Source of the DNA: Paenibacillus sp. FSL K6-1096 | GTDB taxonomy: Bacteria > Bacillota > Bacilli > Paenibacillales > Paenibacillaceae | Reading direction: 5' to 3' | DNA: 64,000 bases | NCBI RefSeq assembly: GCF_037977055.1 | Contig: NZ_CP150274.1 | Location: 434,001-498,000, forward strand | Shown here: one piece after another, positions 1-7,946 of the stretch | How positions within the stretch are numbered: position 1 is the first letter of the stretch | How the letters are laid out: every line of letters begins with the position of its first letter | The notes under the pieces: generated by a model | The model's input: only the letters and a program-made list of their open reading frames with translations | The model's database searches: none | Told to the model about the DNA's origin: nothing | Translations under genes and position numbers: made by a program

Positions 1-485
1 AGCTCCGGGTCCGAGCCGGGTTGAAGCTCATTCTTTCCTGCTGCACCCTTGGCGGGGTCAAGCTTAACGAAAGTAATATAATTCCGCTTGTCCGCTGTCC
101 CCCAGGCGGTTCTTCCATCCTGTTCGTAGCGGACCATGGATTCTGGCAGAAACACTCCTAGCGGTAAGTTCTGATCTGCCGAGAAGGCCGTGTGGATATA
201 GACTCCATCCACCTCATATTCTATCCCGCTCTCCGAATAGTCCCGGAGCTCGGGAATCAGCTTGACCGACCTCGCTGCCGGACTTGCTGTTGCAGTTGGC
301 GGGAGAGCCGCCGTTGCAGGAGCTGTAGTTGAATCTGCGGCGGCCGTAGCCGCTATGGACGGCTGACCTGCGGTTCGCTCGGGCAGACTGGCTGCGCCCT
401 GCCTCGCCTCATCGCTGCAGCCTGTGCTCAGCGTCAATGTAAGAACGATCCAGGCCGCTCCCCATAAGCTTGTATGCTTGGACAC
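1..485 (-). CDS. lipoprotein, C-terminus cut by window edge
   Basis: The reading frame stays open from the left edge to a start near 485. The N-terminus has a short basic stretch, a hydrophobic segment (LWGAAWIVLTLTLSTGC) and a lipobox ending LSTGC, so export and lipid attachment at the Cys are expected. An Ala/Thr/Pro-rich linker follows (about residues 30-70), then a folded-looking part with VKLIPELRDYSESGIEYEVDG. The GTG at 485 is preferred because GAGG lies 8 nt upstream; the ATG at 491 has no spacing from that site. I do not recognise the family. The 3' part lies outside the window. Confidence 0.7.
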   Translation of the reverse strand, partial: MSKHTSLWGAAWIVLTLTLSTGCSDEARQGAASLPERTAGQPSIAATAAADSTTAPATAALPPTATASPAARSVKLIPELRDYSESGIEYEVDGVYIHTAFSADQNLPLGVFLPESMVRYEQDGRTAWGTADKRNYITFVKLDPAKGAAGKNELQPGSDPE

Positions 486-567
486 AATCATCACCTCAGT
501 TACCAGACGCTGGTAACAGGCGAAAGTTGCGCTGAAGACTGGCCGGAATTGGCTAATTGGAGCGGGA

Positions 568-1077
568 TTATTTTTTAACCCTATTAGTATTTAATGTGCT
601 GAAGTATTGGCTGGGATTGCCTTGCCGGGCGTTGAACCGCTCCTGGAAATCACCGCCGGTATAGGCTCCGATGACCCGGTGCCAGAAGTCCCGCGCAGGG
701 GTATTCGCCCGGATCTGCGACACCTTCCAGTTGCCGGGGAACATGTCGAACAGCCGGTGGGCCGCCCAGGTTCCTACGCCGCTGCGGCGGTATTTTTGCA
801 GCACAAAAAACTCCGTCATATAGAACTCCCCCTCCGGGTCGCGCAGCAGACGGTCCACCAGGGCAAAGCCGGCAATATTATCGTCAACAGTGAACAGGTA
901 GGGGAACTTATTCTTGCCGCTGTTCCAGTAAGCCTCCAAGCCGGGATAGGACGGGAACAGCCCGTTACGGCCCACCTCCAGCTCAAGGTATCGGGTGAAG
1001 TCATACAAATAGAACTGCATCAAACTGCTAATCACTTGCTTCTGCTCTTTAGGAACCAGCTCGATTCCAAGTTCCAT
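568..1077 (-). CDS. GNAT family N-acetyltransferase
   Basis: A protein of about 169 residues with the GNAT acetyl-CoA binding signature: FFVLQKYRRSGVG is the R/Q-x-x-G-x-G loop after strand beta4, followed by a helix (TWAAHRLFDMFPGNW). The N-terminal part (YLYDFTRYLELEVGRNGLFPSYPG) resembles the small predicted acetyltransferases common in Bacillales. It would transfer acetyl from acetyl-CoA to an unknown amine in the cytoplasm. The ATG at 1077 sits 7 nt from GAGGTG and is preferred over the TTG at 1080. The gene is divergent from the recombinase gene at 1201. Substrate cannot be inferred. Confidence 0.85.
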   Translation of the reverse strand: MELGIELVPKEQKQVISSLMQFYLYDFTRYLELEVGRNGLFPSYPGLEAYWNSGKNKFPYLFTVDDNIAGFALVDRLLRDPEGEFYMTEFFVLQKYRRSGVGTWAAHRLFDMFPGNWKVSQIRANTPARDFWHRVIGAYTGGDFQERFNARQGNPSQYFSTLNTNRVKK

Positions 1078-1200
1078 CAAGGTTCACCTCTGCCGTTTTC
1101 GTTTACTTCACATCATATAACTTTGTCACATCAGGAGCAAGGTCTGCCCAAAACATGATAAAATAGAAAGACAGCCCTCTGCCGGCAAACTACAAAGAAG

Positions 1201-2304
1201 GTGAGAACGATCAGTATTCAAAAAGCTGCGGACCGCAAGCACCTGGATCAGCGGCTGCCGCAGATGCCGTGGTTCGTGCAGCAGTTCATTGATTATAAAC
1301 GCCCGGACCTGTCTCCTTCCACCCTGCTGGAGTATATCCGCGATTATGAGTCTTTTTTCGGCTGGCTACGGGGTGAAGGTCTGTCCGCAGCAGCCAGCAA
1401 CGCTGAGATTACCCTGCTGGAGCTGGAGACGCTGCATATGGACAGCATTGTCGGCTACCGCCTGTATCTGACCACCCGGGCCGAGAATGCCAATTCACGC
1501 GTGACGGTCTCCCGGAAGCTGTCTGCGCTGCGCTCGCTGTTCCATTACTTAAGCCAGATCGCCGAGGACGAGAATTTCTACCCGCTGCTGAAGCGCAATA
1601 TTATGGCCAAGGTGGAGATCAAACGGATTCATAAGCCGAAGGACACCGCCGCCAAGCTCAAGGGCAAAATTCTGGAGGATGAGGAGCTGCTGGAATTCGT
1701 GGGCTACATCTATGAAGGATATGGCACCGATGTGGAGGCTAACAAGCAGGCTCATTACTCCTGGCAGCTCAACCGGGAACGGGATGCCTGCATCGCCAGT
1801 CTGATCCTGAACTCCGGCCTGCGCGTATCTGAAGTGGTCAACCTCAACGTGGATGATCTGGACCTGAACAACAAGCTGCTCTATGTCTTCCGCAAGGGGC
1901 ATAACGACGAGACCTTCAAGACCCCCGTGTATTTCCGCGAGCAATCGAAGGATGATCTCAGCCTGTATCTCAGCCTCCGCCAGAGCAGGTACAAGACACC
2001 GAAACGGGAAAAAGCGCTCTTCATCGCCCTGCGCAACGGCAGCAACGAAGGCAAACGGATGACCAAACGGGCGATCCAGGAGATGATCATCAAATATGCC
2101 AAACGGTTCGGCAAGCCGTACCTGACGGTGCATAAGCTGCGGCATTCTTTTGCCACTGACTATTATCTGCAGAATGATATTTACCGCACCAAGGAGCAGC
2201 TGGGCCATGCCTCAACTGAAACAACCGAAATTTATGCCCATCTTACCGATAAAACGATGTCTGAGGCGATCGAACGGCGGCTGGAGAATGAATCTTCGAC
2301 CTGA
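1201..2304 (+). CDS. xerS: tyrosine recombinase, XerS type
   Basis: A site-specific recombinase of 367 residues. The length and N-terminal SAM-like domain (MPWFVQQFIDYKRPDLSPST, about residues 22-41) fit the single-recombinase XerS group better than the roughly 300-residue XerC/XerD. Catalytic residues are visible: R208 (NSGLRVSEV), K232 (FRKGHN), H311-x-x-R314 (HKLRH), H336 (LGHAS) and the nucleophile Y345 (EIYAHLT). XerS resolves chromosome dimers at a dif-like site in streptococci; here the role is inferred from homology. The GTG at 1201 touches its Shine-Dalgarno sequence (AAGAAGGTG), an unusually tight arrangement. No integrase-type mobile context surrounds it. Confidence 0.85.
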   Translation: MRTISIQKAADRKHLDQRLPQMPWFVQQFIDYKRPDLSPSTLLEYIRDYESFFGWLRGEGLSAAASNAEITLLELETLHMDSIVGYRLYLTTRAENANSRVTVSRKLSALRSLFHYLSQIAEDENFYPLLKRNIMAKVEIKRIHKPKDTAAKLKGKILEDEELLEFVGYIYEGYGTDVEANKQAHYSWQLNRERDACIASLILNSGLRVSEVVNLNVDDLDLNNKLLYVFRKGHNDETFKTPVYFREQSKDDLSLYLSLRQSRYKTPKREKALFIALRNGSNEGKRMTKRAIQEMIIKYAKRFGKPYLTVHKLRHSFATDYYLQNDIYRTKEQLGHASTETTEIYAHLTDKTMSEAIERRLENESST

Positions 2305-2339
2305 ATTAGAACTGAATAATGTTATGGAGGTATTTTGCT

Positions 2340-3170
2340 TTGATCCAGCATCAAGAGCTTCATTCCGATTGTATGAGCTGCTTTGGCCTGTGCTGCGCCG
2401 CTCTCCCTTTCGCGGCTTCCTCCGACTTCGCGATCGATAAAAATGCCGGACAGCCCTGCCCTAATCTGCGTGCGGATTTCCGCTGCGGCATTCACACCGG
2501 GCTGAGGGAACGCGGCTTCCGCGGCTGCACGGTGTACGACTGCTTCGGGGCCGGCCAGAAGGTCTCCAGGCTGACCTATAACGGGCGGGACTGGCGGCAG
2601 GCCCCCGAAACCGCCGGGCAGATGTTTGAGGTCTTCCTGGTCATGCGCCAGCTTCATGAGCTGCTGTGGTATCTGCTGGAGGCCCTCTCCTTCCCGGGCA
2701 CTGAGGAGTTGCAGGAGCCGCTAATGCGCATGGTGGAGCAGACGCAGGAGCTGACCTTTCTCCGCCCTGAGCAACTGCTCCAGCTTGAGGTGCATGTTCA
2801 CCGGGCGGAGGTCAATGAGCTGCTGCTGCGGGCCAGTGAACAGACCCGTGAGGCTCGCCGCGCACAGCTGCGGCCTGCGCCCAAGCGCCAGAAGAACTAC
2901 GGCCGGGGCGCAGACCTAATAGGCGCCAAGCTGCGCGGCGCGGATCTCCGTTGCCTCAGCCTGCGCGGGGCGTATCTGATCGCCGCCGATCTCAGCGGTG
3001 CGGACCTGCGCCATGCCGATCTGATCGGCGCAGACTTCCGCGACACGAATCTGAGCGGTGCGGATCTGCGGGGCAGCCTCTTCCTTACCCAGGCGCAGCT
3101 CCAGGCCGCCAAGGGCAATTCGGCCACCCGGCTGCCGGAGGGTCTTACACATCCTGAACATTGGCTATAG
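2340..3170 (+). CDS. cysteine-cluster (YkgJ-like) and pentapeptide-repeat protein
   Basis: The N-terminal third carries a Cys array resembling the YkgJ-type metal or Fe-S cluster fold: C-x2-C-x3-CC (CMSCFGLCC), then GQPC, DFRCGIH, and GCTVYDC before FGAGQ, eight Cys in total. A helical middle follows. The C-terminal 80 residues are pentapeptide repeats with the A(D/N)LxG pattern (GADLIGAKLRGADL, SGADLRHADLIGADF), which form a right-handed quadrilateral beta-helix. A TTG start at 2340 is chosen because TGGAGG lies 9 nt upstream; an in-frame ATG at 2319 overlaps the ribosome-binding site. The gene follows xerS by 35 bp on the same strand. Function is unknown; metal binding is inferred. Confidence 0.75.
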   Translation: MIQHQELHSDCMSCFGLCCAALPFAASSDFAIDKNAGQPCPNLRADFRCGIHTGLRERGFRGCTVYDCFGAGQKVSRLTYNGRDWRQAPETAGQMFEVFLVMRQLHELLWYLLEALSFPGTEELQEPLMRMVEQTQELTFLRPEQLLQLEVHVHRAEVNELLLRASEQTREARRAQLRPAPKRQKNYGRGADLIGAKLRGADLRCLSLRGAYLIAADLSGADLRHADLIGADFRDTNLSGADLRGSLFLTQAQLQAAKGNSATRLPEGLTHPEHWL

Positions 3171-3230
3171 CGGCAAGCCGCTATTAGACAAGCCACCCGG
3201 GGAGAGTCATCTCCCAGGTGGCTTTGTTTG
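3167..3230 (+). terminator. tandem hairpins with terminator after pentapeptide gene
   Basis: ATAGCGGC/GCCGCTAT forms an 8-bp stem over the stop codon (3167-3184). It is followed by AGCCACC..GGGAG / CTCCC.GGTGGCT (3191-3222) and a T-rich tail (TTTGTTTG). This fits a Rho-independent terminator separating this gene from the TetR gene. Confidence 0.75.
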
Positions 3231-3334
3231 TGCTGGGCATCTTATGCGTTCTGGACAAATTCCTTGTTATTTAACAGCCAATGTTTTATATTGACATTAC
3301 AGCAGGTCAAAAATAAATGAGGTGAACGGACGGA

Positions 3335-3955
3335 ATGACTCCCCGCACGAAGGAACAAAACGAGGAAATCCGGCTGCGGCGTCTGGCGCAAATCCGGATG
3401 GCTGCGGCCGATGTATTCTTAACAAAAGGCCCGCTGCTGGAGATCCGGGATGTGGCTGTTGAGGCCGGTCTCGGCTATGGCACGGTGTATCATTATTACA
3501 GCAATAAAGGGGATTTGCTGCATGATCTGTTATGGGACGCGCTGGGCCGGGCCGGGGTATGGCTGAAAAACGGGCCGGGACAGGCGATCCGCCCGGGGCC
3601 GCCGGATGGTGCGTCTCTAGGGATTCTGCTGCTGCAACTCTGGGCAGAGGATCACGCCGTGTATCTGCTCTATAAGCAGGCCGCCGAGGGCTTCCCGACG
3701 CTGCCTGAAGCGCGGTCCTCCCCGCTCTCGGCTGCGTATCGCCAGGAGCTGCTCACTCCGCTGACTGCGGTACTGGGCAGGAGTGCTGCGGCAGATGAAG
3801 CGGTTGAGGCTCGCGCAGATGCAACTCCATCGCCGGCCCGGCTCCAGCAGACGGAATGGCTGCTGGCCGCCCTTGCCGGCTGCGCTTCACTGCCCTTGCA
3901 CCGCGGACAGCTGGCTGAAGAAGCCCTGGAGATTGTCCGGGTCCTGAATCTGTAG
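3335..3955 (+). CDS. TetR/AcrR family transcriptional regulator
   Basis: A regulator of 206 residues with an N-terminal TetR helix-turn-helix: RLAQIRMAAADVFLTKGP, then IRDVAVEAGLGYGTVYHYYSNKGDLLHDLL, where GTVYHYYSNK is the classic recognition-helix and post-helix motif. The C-terminal ligand-binding part is helical and typical in length. The start follows GAGGTGAACGGACGGA. It lies 24 bp upstream of map on the same strand, so the two may be co-transcribed, although regulating map would be unusual. Its target and ligand cannot be deduced; TetR proteins are usually autoregulated repressors. Confidence 0.88.
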   Translation: MTPRTKEQNEEIRLRRLAQIRMAAADVFLTKGPLLEIRDVAVEAGLGYGTVYHYYSNKGDLLHDLLWDALGRAGVWLKNGPGQAIRPGPPDGASLGILLLQLWAEDHAVYLLYKQAAEGFPTLPEARSSPLSAAYRQELLTPLTAVLGRSAAADEAVEARADATPSPARLQQTEWLLAALAGCASLPLHRGQLAEEALEIVRVLNL

Positions 3956-3979
3956 AAACTATAAGGAGCGTTTACATCC

Positions 3980-4729
3980 ATGATTATTCTGAAATCAGCC
4001 AGAGAAATTGAAGAGATGCGGCTGGCAGGGCAGATTGTTGCCGACTGCTACCGGGAGGTATCCAGGCTGATTCAGCCGGGAATTAGCACCATGGAGATCA
4101 ATGATTTCGTGGCCAGACATATTACCAAGCTGGGCGGCAAGCAGTTTACCAAAGGCTACAACGGGTTCCCTGCCGAGACCTGCATCTCGATTAACGATGT
4201 GGTGGCCCATGGCATCCCATCGAAGAGCAGGATTGTGATGGACGGCGATCTGCTGAAGCTGGATATCGTTGCCGAATACGGCGGCTGGTTCGGGGATTCG
4301 TGCGTGAGCTATGCGGTCGGCCGGATCACGCCGGAGGCGCAGCGGTTAATGCAGGTGACCAAGGAGTGCCTGGACCTCGGAATCGCTAAGGCCGTTCCCG
4401 GAGCCCGGCTGGGCGATGTCACCTCAGCCATCCAGCAACATGCGGAAGCTCACGGCTATTCGGTCGTGCGCGATTTGCTTGGGCATGGCATCGGCCGCAG
4501 CCTACATGAGGAGCCCAGCTACGAGCATGTCGGCACCGCCGGCAAAGGCGTCCGCCTCAAAGAAGGCATGGTCTTCACCATCGAGCCGATGATCAATGAA
4601 GGCACTTACCGGATCACGATAGACGATGACGAATGGACGGCCAGAACGGCAGACGGTAAGCTCTCAGCGCAATACGAGCATACGATTGCGGTCACCGCTG
4701 ACGGTCCGCTGATTTTAACGGCACAATAA
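3980..4729 (+). CDS. map: methionine aminopeptidase, type I
   Basis: Removes the initiator Met from nascent proteins. The 249-residue length fits type Ia enzymes. All five dinuclear metal ligands of the pita-bread fold are visible: D95 (KLDIVAEYGGW), D106 (FGDSCVSY), H169 (LGHGIGRSLHEEP), E202 (FTIEPMINEG) and E233 (YEHTIAV), plus the substrate-binding H77 (VVAHGIPS). AAGGAG precedes the ATG by 12 nt. This copy is not in a ribosomal-protein cluster (no secY/adk nearby), so it is probably a second map paralogue, as is common in Bacillales. Confidence 0.93.
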   Translation: MIILKSAREIEEMRLAGQIVADCYREVSRLIQPGISTMEINDFVARHITKLGGKQFTKGYNGFPAETCISINDVVAHGIPSKSRIVMDGDLLKLDIVAEYGGWFGDSCVSYAVGRITPEAQRLMQVTKECLDLGIAKAVPGARLGDVTSAIQQHAEAHGYSVVRDLLGHGIGRSLHEEPSYEHVGTAGKGVRLKEGMVFTIEPMINEGTYRITIDDDEWTARTADGKLSAQYEHTIAVTADGPLILTAQ

Positions 4730-4735
4730 CAATAG

Positions 4736-4780
4736 CCCCCTCCTGTCTCTTATTGAGAGCACTGGAGGGGGTTGCTTTGT
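4736..4780 (+). terminator. terminator after map
   Basis: An 8-bp G/C stem, CCCCCTCC (4736-4743) with GGAGGGGG (4764-4771), is followed by a modest T-rich stretch (TTGCTTTGT). It is placed just after the map stop codon. Confidence 0.7.
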
Positions 4781-4974
4781 AACCGGGTGTTGTGCTGCTA
4801 AGTCGAGCTGATGCGCTGCCGGGTGGTCATTTGGTGCTGTTGCTGGAGGCGGCAGGGTAACTTTGTGCTTCATTATTGTGAATTTTTCATATGATGAAAT
4901 TACAGAATGATGGCGTTGTGGTTGAAGGTTGCTGGTGCTTCGTGCCGCGCCATTCGACTTTCGCGCCTCAGCCG

Positions 4975-5440
4975 CACCCGATGTGGTCGGTTTTTCGATT
5001 ACGTTTGGCCCGCGCGCCTCCGCCATGCCTAATGTGGTCGGTTTTTCGATTACGTTTGGCCCACGCGCCTCCGCCATGCCTAATGTGGTCGGTTTTTCGA
5101 TTACATTTGGCCCGCGCGCCTCCGCCAGGCCTAATGTAGTCGGTTTTTCGATTACATTAGGCCTACGCGCCTCCGCCATGCCTAATGTGGTCGGTTTTTC
5201 GATTACAATTTGGCCCGCGCGCCTTCAGCGAGCCAATTGTATGCTGTTTTCCGCATACGTTTGGCTCCCGCACCTCGTGCCCGACCATTGTGTCCGGTTT
5301 TTAGCATACATCCCGCTCACGCGCCCCATTCCTGCTCATTGTGTGCGGTTTTTAGTATACATTCCGTCCACGCGCCTCGCCCCAACCCAATGTATTCGCT
5401 TTTTCGCATATATCCCGCCTATAAGCAGCAATGAGCCTCA
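4975..5440. repeat. 51-bp tandem repeat array, nine copies
   Basis: The unit landmarks (ATGTGGTCGG or its variants) begin at 4981, 5032, 5083, 5134, 5185, 5236, 5287, 5338 and about 5390, a period of 51 bp. The first five units are nearly identical; the last four are diverged and vary inside the hairpin (for example TATGC/GCATA arms). The core is TCGGTTTTTCGATTACATT, preceded by AATGTGG. AATGTNNTCG and CGATTACATT form a 10-bp stem with G.T or A.T pairs at the variable positions and a GTTTTT loop. A GC-rich linker (GGCCCGCGCGCCTCCGCC) joins the units. Because 51 is a multiple of three, long frames run through the array on both strands; none has a credible start or family. The array lies between the 3' ends of map and moeA. 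Confidence 0.9.
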
Positions 5441-5470
5441 AGAATCTGCCGGAGGCGGGCTACTGCTCTG

Positions 5471-6763
5471 TCACCCCCTAAGCTCCCCGGGAAGCTTAAG
5501 CACCTGGACCATGTCCCCTGCCCGGAAGGGTTCGCTGTCCGGCGGAATTACGATCAGGGCATCGCTGTCTTTGATCGTCACCGTCACGGAGGACTCGTCA
5601 ACAGTGGCAGGATGAGCAAAGAGCCGTCCTTCCCTGATCTCCAGCCGGGCCCGAACATAGCGGGTGAAGCTGTTCGTGCGAGTATAATCTGCCCCTAAGT
5701 GAGCGGTCCATTCCGGTAATTCCGGCTGGTCCGTGCCCTGCATCATGCCGATCACCGGACGGGCGAACAGCTGAAATCCGACGAAGCACGCTCCCGGATT
5801 ACCGGACAGGGCCAGCAGAATCGTCCCGCCGCGCACCGCTGCCGAGGTAACGCTGCCGGGGCGCATGGCGATTTTGTTGAACAGCATCTCTCCGCTCCGC
5901 TCGCGGATGAGGTCGCCCATAATGTCATAATCTCCGACAGAGACGCCCCCTGTTGTAATTACCAGATCGCAGCTCTCCAGCGCCATCTGCACCTTGCTGC
6001 GGGCCAGCTCCAGATCATCAACGATCGCACCCAGCATCACCGGCTCTCCGCCTGCCTCGCGGATGAGCGCCTCCAGCATGGGAGAATTACTGTTGCGGAT
6101 TCTCCCCGGCACCAGCGGCTCGTCCACCTCCAGCAGCTCCGAGCCGGTCGCGAACACCGCGACCTTTGGTCTACGCCGCACAGGCACCTCCGCCACCCCA
6201 AGCGCAGCCAGTACCGCAATGTCGCCGGGCCCAATGATTCGGCCTTCAGGAAGAACAGGATCACCTGTGCTTAACTCTAACCCGCGGGGGGTAATATGCT
6301 GTCCCGGTGCTGCCGGTTTGCGTATCCCCACATATTGGATCCCCTCCCTGGTCCGGCTCTCCGTGGCCTCCAGCATAACTACCGTGTCGGCTCCTTCCGG
6401 CAACTGTGCACCCGTCATAATCCGCGCAGCCGTTCCTGATGTAACCGCTCTGGAGGCCACAGCCCCGCAAGGGATCACATCGGCAACCTCCAGCCACACC
6501 GGGCTATGGTCATCAGCCTCAGACAGATCGGCCGCGATCACGGCATAACCGTCCATCGCCGAACGGTCGAACGCCGGAAAAGGATGCGGCGCCTGAACAG
6601 CACAGGCCAGAATCCGTCCGCTGCTGGCATTCAACGGCACCTCTTCGGTCGCAAGCAGCTTCGCGTAGGGCTTAAGCAGCGCCTGTGCCTCTGCCACCTG
6701 AAGCACTGTGCGTTGAAATTTGCCGCCGGTATATTCCTTGTTCTCATTCTCCTGGTTAGCCAT
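5471..6763 (-). CDS. moeA: molybdopterin molybdenumtransferase MoeA
   Basis: Inserts molybdate into adenylylated molybdopterin in molybdenum cofactor synthesis. The domains run in the MoeA order: N-terminal domain with PFPAFDRSAMDGYAV (the conserved substrate loop), VMTGAxLPEGADTVV here as MTGAQLPEGADTVVMLE, the MoCF-like domain with FATGSELLEV, ITTGGVSVGDYD and the ALSGNPGACFVGFQ motif, and a C-terminal beta-barrel. The start at 6763 (MANQENENK) has AGGAGG 10 nt upstream; the longer frame lacks a ribosome-binding site. It lies downstream of the PspA group behind a terminator, so it probably has its own promoter. No other Moco gene is adjacent; a ThiF/MoeB-family protein is at 53-54 kb. Confidence 0.93.
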   Translation of the reverse strand: MANQENENKEYTGGKFQRTVLQVAEAQALLKPYAKLLATEEVPLNASSGRILACAVQAPHPFPAFDRSAMDGYAVIAADLSEADDHSPVWLEVADVIPCGAVASRAVTSGTAARIMTGAQLPEGADTVVMLEATESRTREGIQYVGIRKPAAPGQHITPRGLELSTGDPVLPEGRIIGPGDIAVLAALGVAEVPVRRRPKVAVFATGSELLEVDEPLVPGRIRNSNSPMLEALIREAGGEPVMLGAIVDDLELARSKVQMALESCDLVITTGGVSVGDYDIMGDLIRERSGEMLFNKIAMRPGSVTSAAVRGGTILLALSGNPGACFVGFQLFARPVIGMMQGTDQPELPEWTAHLGADYTRTNSFTRYVRARLEIREGRLFAHPATVDESSVTVTIKDSDALIVIPPDSEPFRAGDMVQVLKLPGELRG

Positions 6764-6800
6764 TTGTCTGATTCCTCCTTCGGTAAGGTATAACAAAAGA

Positions 6801-6832
6801 GATGCACGGGCCTGAACCCAGGACCATGCATC
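6801..6832 (-). terminator. terminator of the pspA-DUF350-DUF4178 group
   Basis: Read on the minus strand, GATGCATGGTCCTG and CAGGCCCGTGCATC pair around a GGTT loop and are followed by TCTTTTGTT. It sits between the DUF4178 gene end and moeA. Confidence 0.75.
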
Positions 6833-6878
6833 CCTTCCTTACTCAACCTTCAATTGTCTGCAAACATATTCCTTCTGC

Positions 6879-7385
6879 TTAAGACGCACGGATGACCCGG
6901 ACATCCGCTGAAATGACAGCTTCTCCTTCATAGAGCATGAACCGGCCGTTCTGCCATTCCACCCGGAGCAGTCGGGAGTCATCCGACTGGTATTGCCAGA
7001 CATGCTGCTCCCCGCCGTTCATGTAAGGCGTCTGGCCGGTGACCGCCGCATATCCTTCATATTCTTCCTCCAGATAGAACATCCGGTCATCCAGCTCCAG
7101 CGTTGCCGGTACCTCGGAAGGACTGTCCAGCCGCCCGTCGATCGGATGGTACAGCCTGTATTGCAGCTCCTCACGCTCTTCGATATACAGATAGGCGATC
7201 CGGCTGCCGTCCCGCAGAGTCAGCACAGCGGCATTTCGGCCGCTGGTTTTGGTCCGTCCGGTCACCTCATAGGTGACCAGCGATACCTCACAGATGTCTC
7301 CGGGAGCCAGATCTAACATGCTCTTAGGCGCCGCCGGTGCTGCCGGCTTCGAGAAGAGACTGCCGATTCTTTTGAACAGACCCAA
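6879..7385 (-). CDS. DUF4178-like protein of the PspA group
   Basis: About 168 soluble residues, beta-rich, resembling DUF4178 proteins (LAPGDICEVSLVTYEVTGRTK, then a Tyr/Trp-rich half with MFYLEEEYEGYAAVTGQTPYM and WQYQSDDSRLLRVEWQNGRFMLYEGEAV). DUF4178 genes often travel with DUF350 and PspA genes, as they do here. The TTG at 7385 (LGLFKRIGSLF) is chosen because AAGGAGG lies about 11 nt upstream; the ATG at 7418 overlaps the previous gene and has no ribosome-binding site. The N-terminus LFKRIGSLF could be amphipathic and membrane-associating. The biochemical role is unknown; involvement in envelope stress is inferred from context only. Confidence 0.65.
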   Translation of the reverse strand: MGLFKRIGSLFSKPAAPAAPKSMLDLAPGDICEVSLVTYEVTGRTKTSGRNAAVLTLRDGSRIAYLYIEEREELQYRLYHPIDGRLDSPSEVPATLELDDRMFYLEEEYEGYAAVTGQTPYMNGGEQHVWQYQSDDSRLLRVEWQNGRFMLYEGEAVISADVRVIRAS

Positions 7386-7410
7386 GTGCCACCACTCCTC
7401 CTTAACTCTC

Positions 7411-7842
7411 TTATCCACGTATAAATGCAGCGATTATTAATGCTCCTGTCACATGCAGTGAGCCTGCCATCAGGCCGTAGCCCACCTTGCCCAGCTGTGT
7501 GCCATGGTCCAGTTCAAGCTTGCCCCACTTGGCCATCAGCTGCTCCACACTCTTCTCCAGCACAAATAACAGGATAAAAGATACAACAGAGACGATCAAT
7601 GCGGTCCCGAGCCGGTTCGCCGCCGCTATGGATGCCGACAGGATATAAGCCTGTGACAGCAGCTTCATGACCAGCCGGGTCGTCACGGCCATATTGCCTG
7701 CCTTCAGCTCCTCCATATCATTATAACGGGTAAACTGTGAATCCACGAGCATCAGCACACACAGCAGCACCGCGCCGCTGACCGTCCACACTACCATGGA
7801 CACCAGGGTATCGAAATCCATTGCTTCAGCCCCCGCGTTCAT
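7411..7842 (-). CDS. DUF350 family membrane protein
   Basis: A small integral membrane protein of 143 residues with four hydrophobic segments (TLVSMVVWTVSGAVLLCVLML, a short amphipathic stretch with MKLLSQAYILSASIAAANRLG, ALIVSVVSFILLFVLE, and VGYGLMAGSLHVTGALIIAAFI), matching the DUF350/YjfL pattern. It lies directly between the PspA and DUF4178 genes on the same strand. A start at the ATG at 7821 (MDFDTLV, with GGGGG upstream) is also possible. Function is not established; the family is repeatedly linked to PspA, and that association is the main clue here. Confidence 0.75.
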   Translation of the reverse strand: MNAGAEAMDFDTLVSMVVWTVSGAVLLCVLMLVDSQFTRYNDMEELKAGNMAVTTRLVMKLLSQAYILSASIAAANRLGTALIVSVVSFILLFVLEKSVEQLMAKWGKLELDHGTQLGKVGYGLMAGSLHVTGALIIAAFIRG

Positions 7843-7871
7843 ATTTCCTTAATCAGGATGACAAACATAAA

Positions 7872-7907
7872 GCGAAGGGGAAACTGTTCGTTCTGTCTCC
7901 CCTTCGC
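7872..7907 (-). terminator. intercistronic hairpin between pspA and DUF350 gene
   Basis: GCGAAGGGGA (7872-7881) pairs perfectly with TCCCCTTCGC (7898-7907). On the minus strand it is followed by TTTATGTTTG. It may act as a partial terminator or mRNA stabiliser that lets pspA be expressed above the downstream genes. Confidence 0.6.
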
Positions 7908-7946
7908 CTGTGGACAACCACCAGAAGTCCGGCTTATGCCAATATG

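Noticed and set aside
1081..1200. dif site beside xerS.
   Set aside because: Streptococcal dif sites lie beside xerS, but no matching inverted-repeat core was seen here.
4975..5440. Possible CRISPR array.
   Set aside because: There are no unique spacers: the whole 51-bp unit repeats, with no cas genes nearby.
4929..5615. Long plus-strand frame (and minus-strand frame 4715-5179) running through the 51-bp repeat array.
   Set aside because: 51 bp is a multiple of three, so the repeats stay open in several frames on both strands. There is no good ribosome-binding site, and the frame runs into the moeA gene on the other strand.
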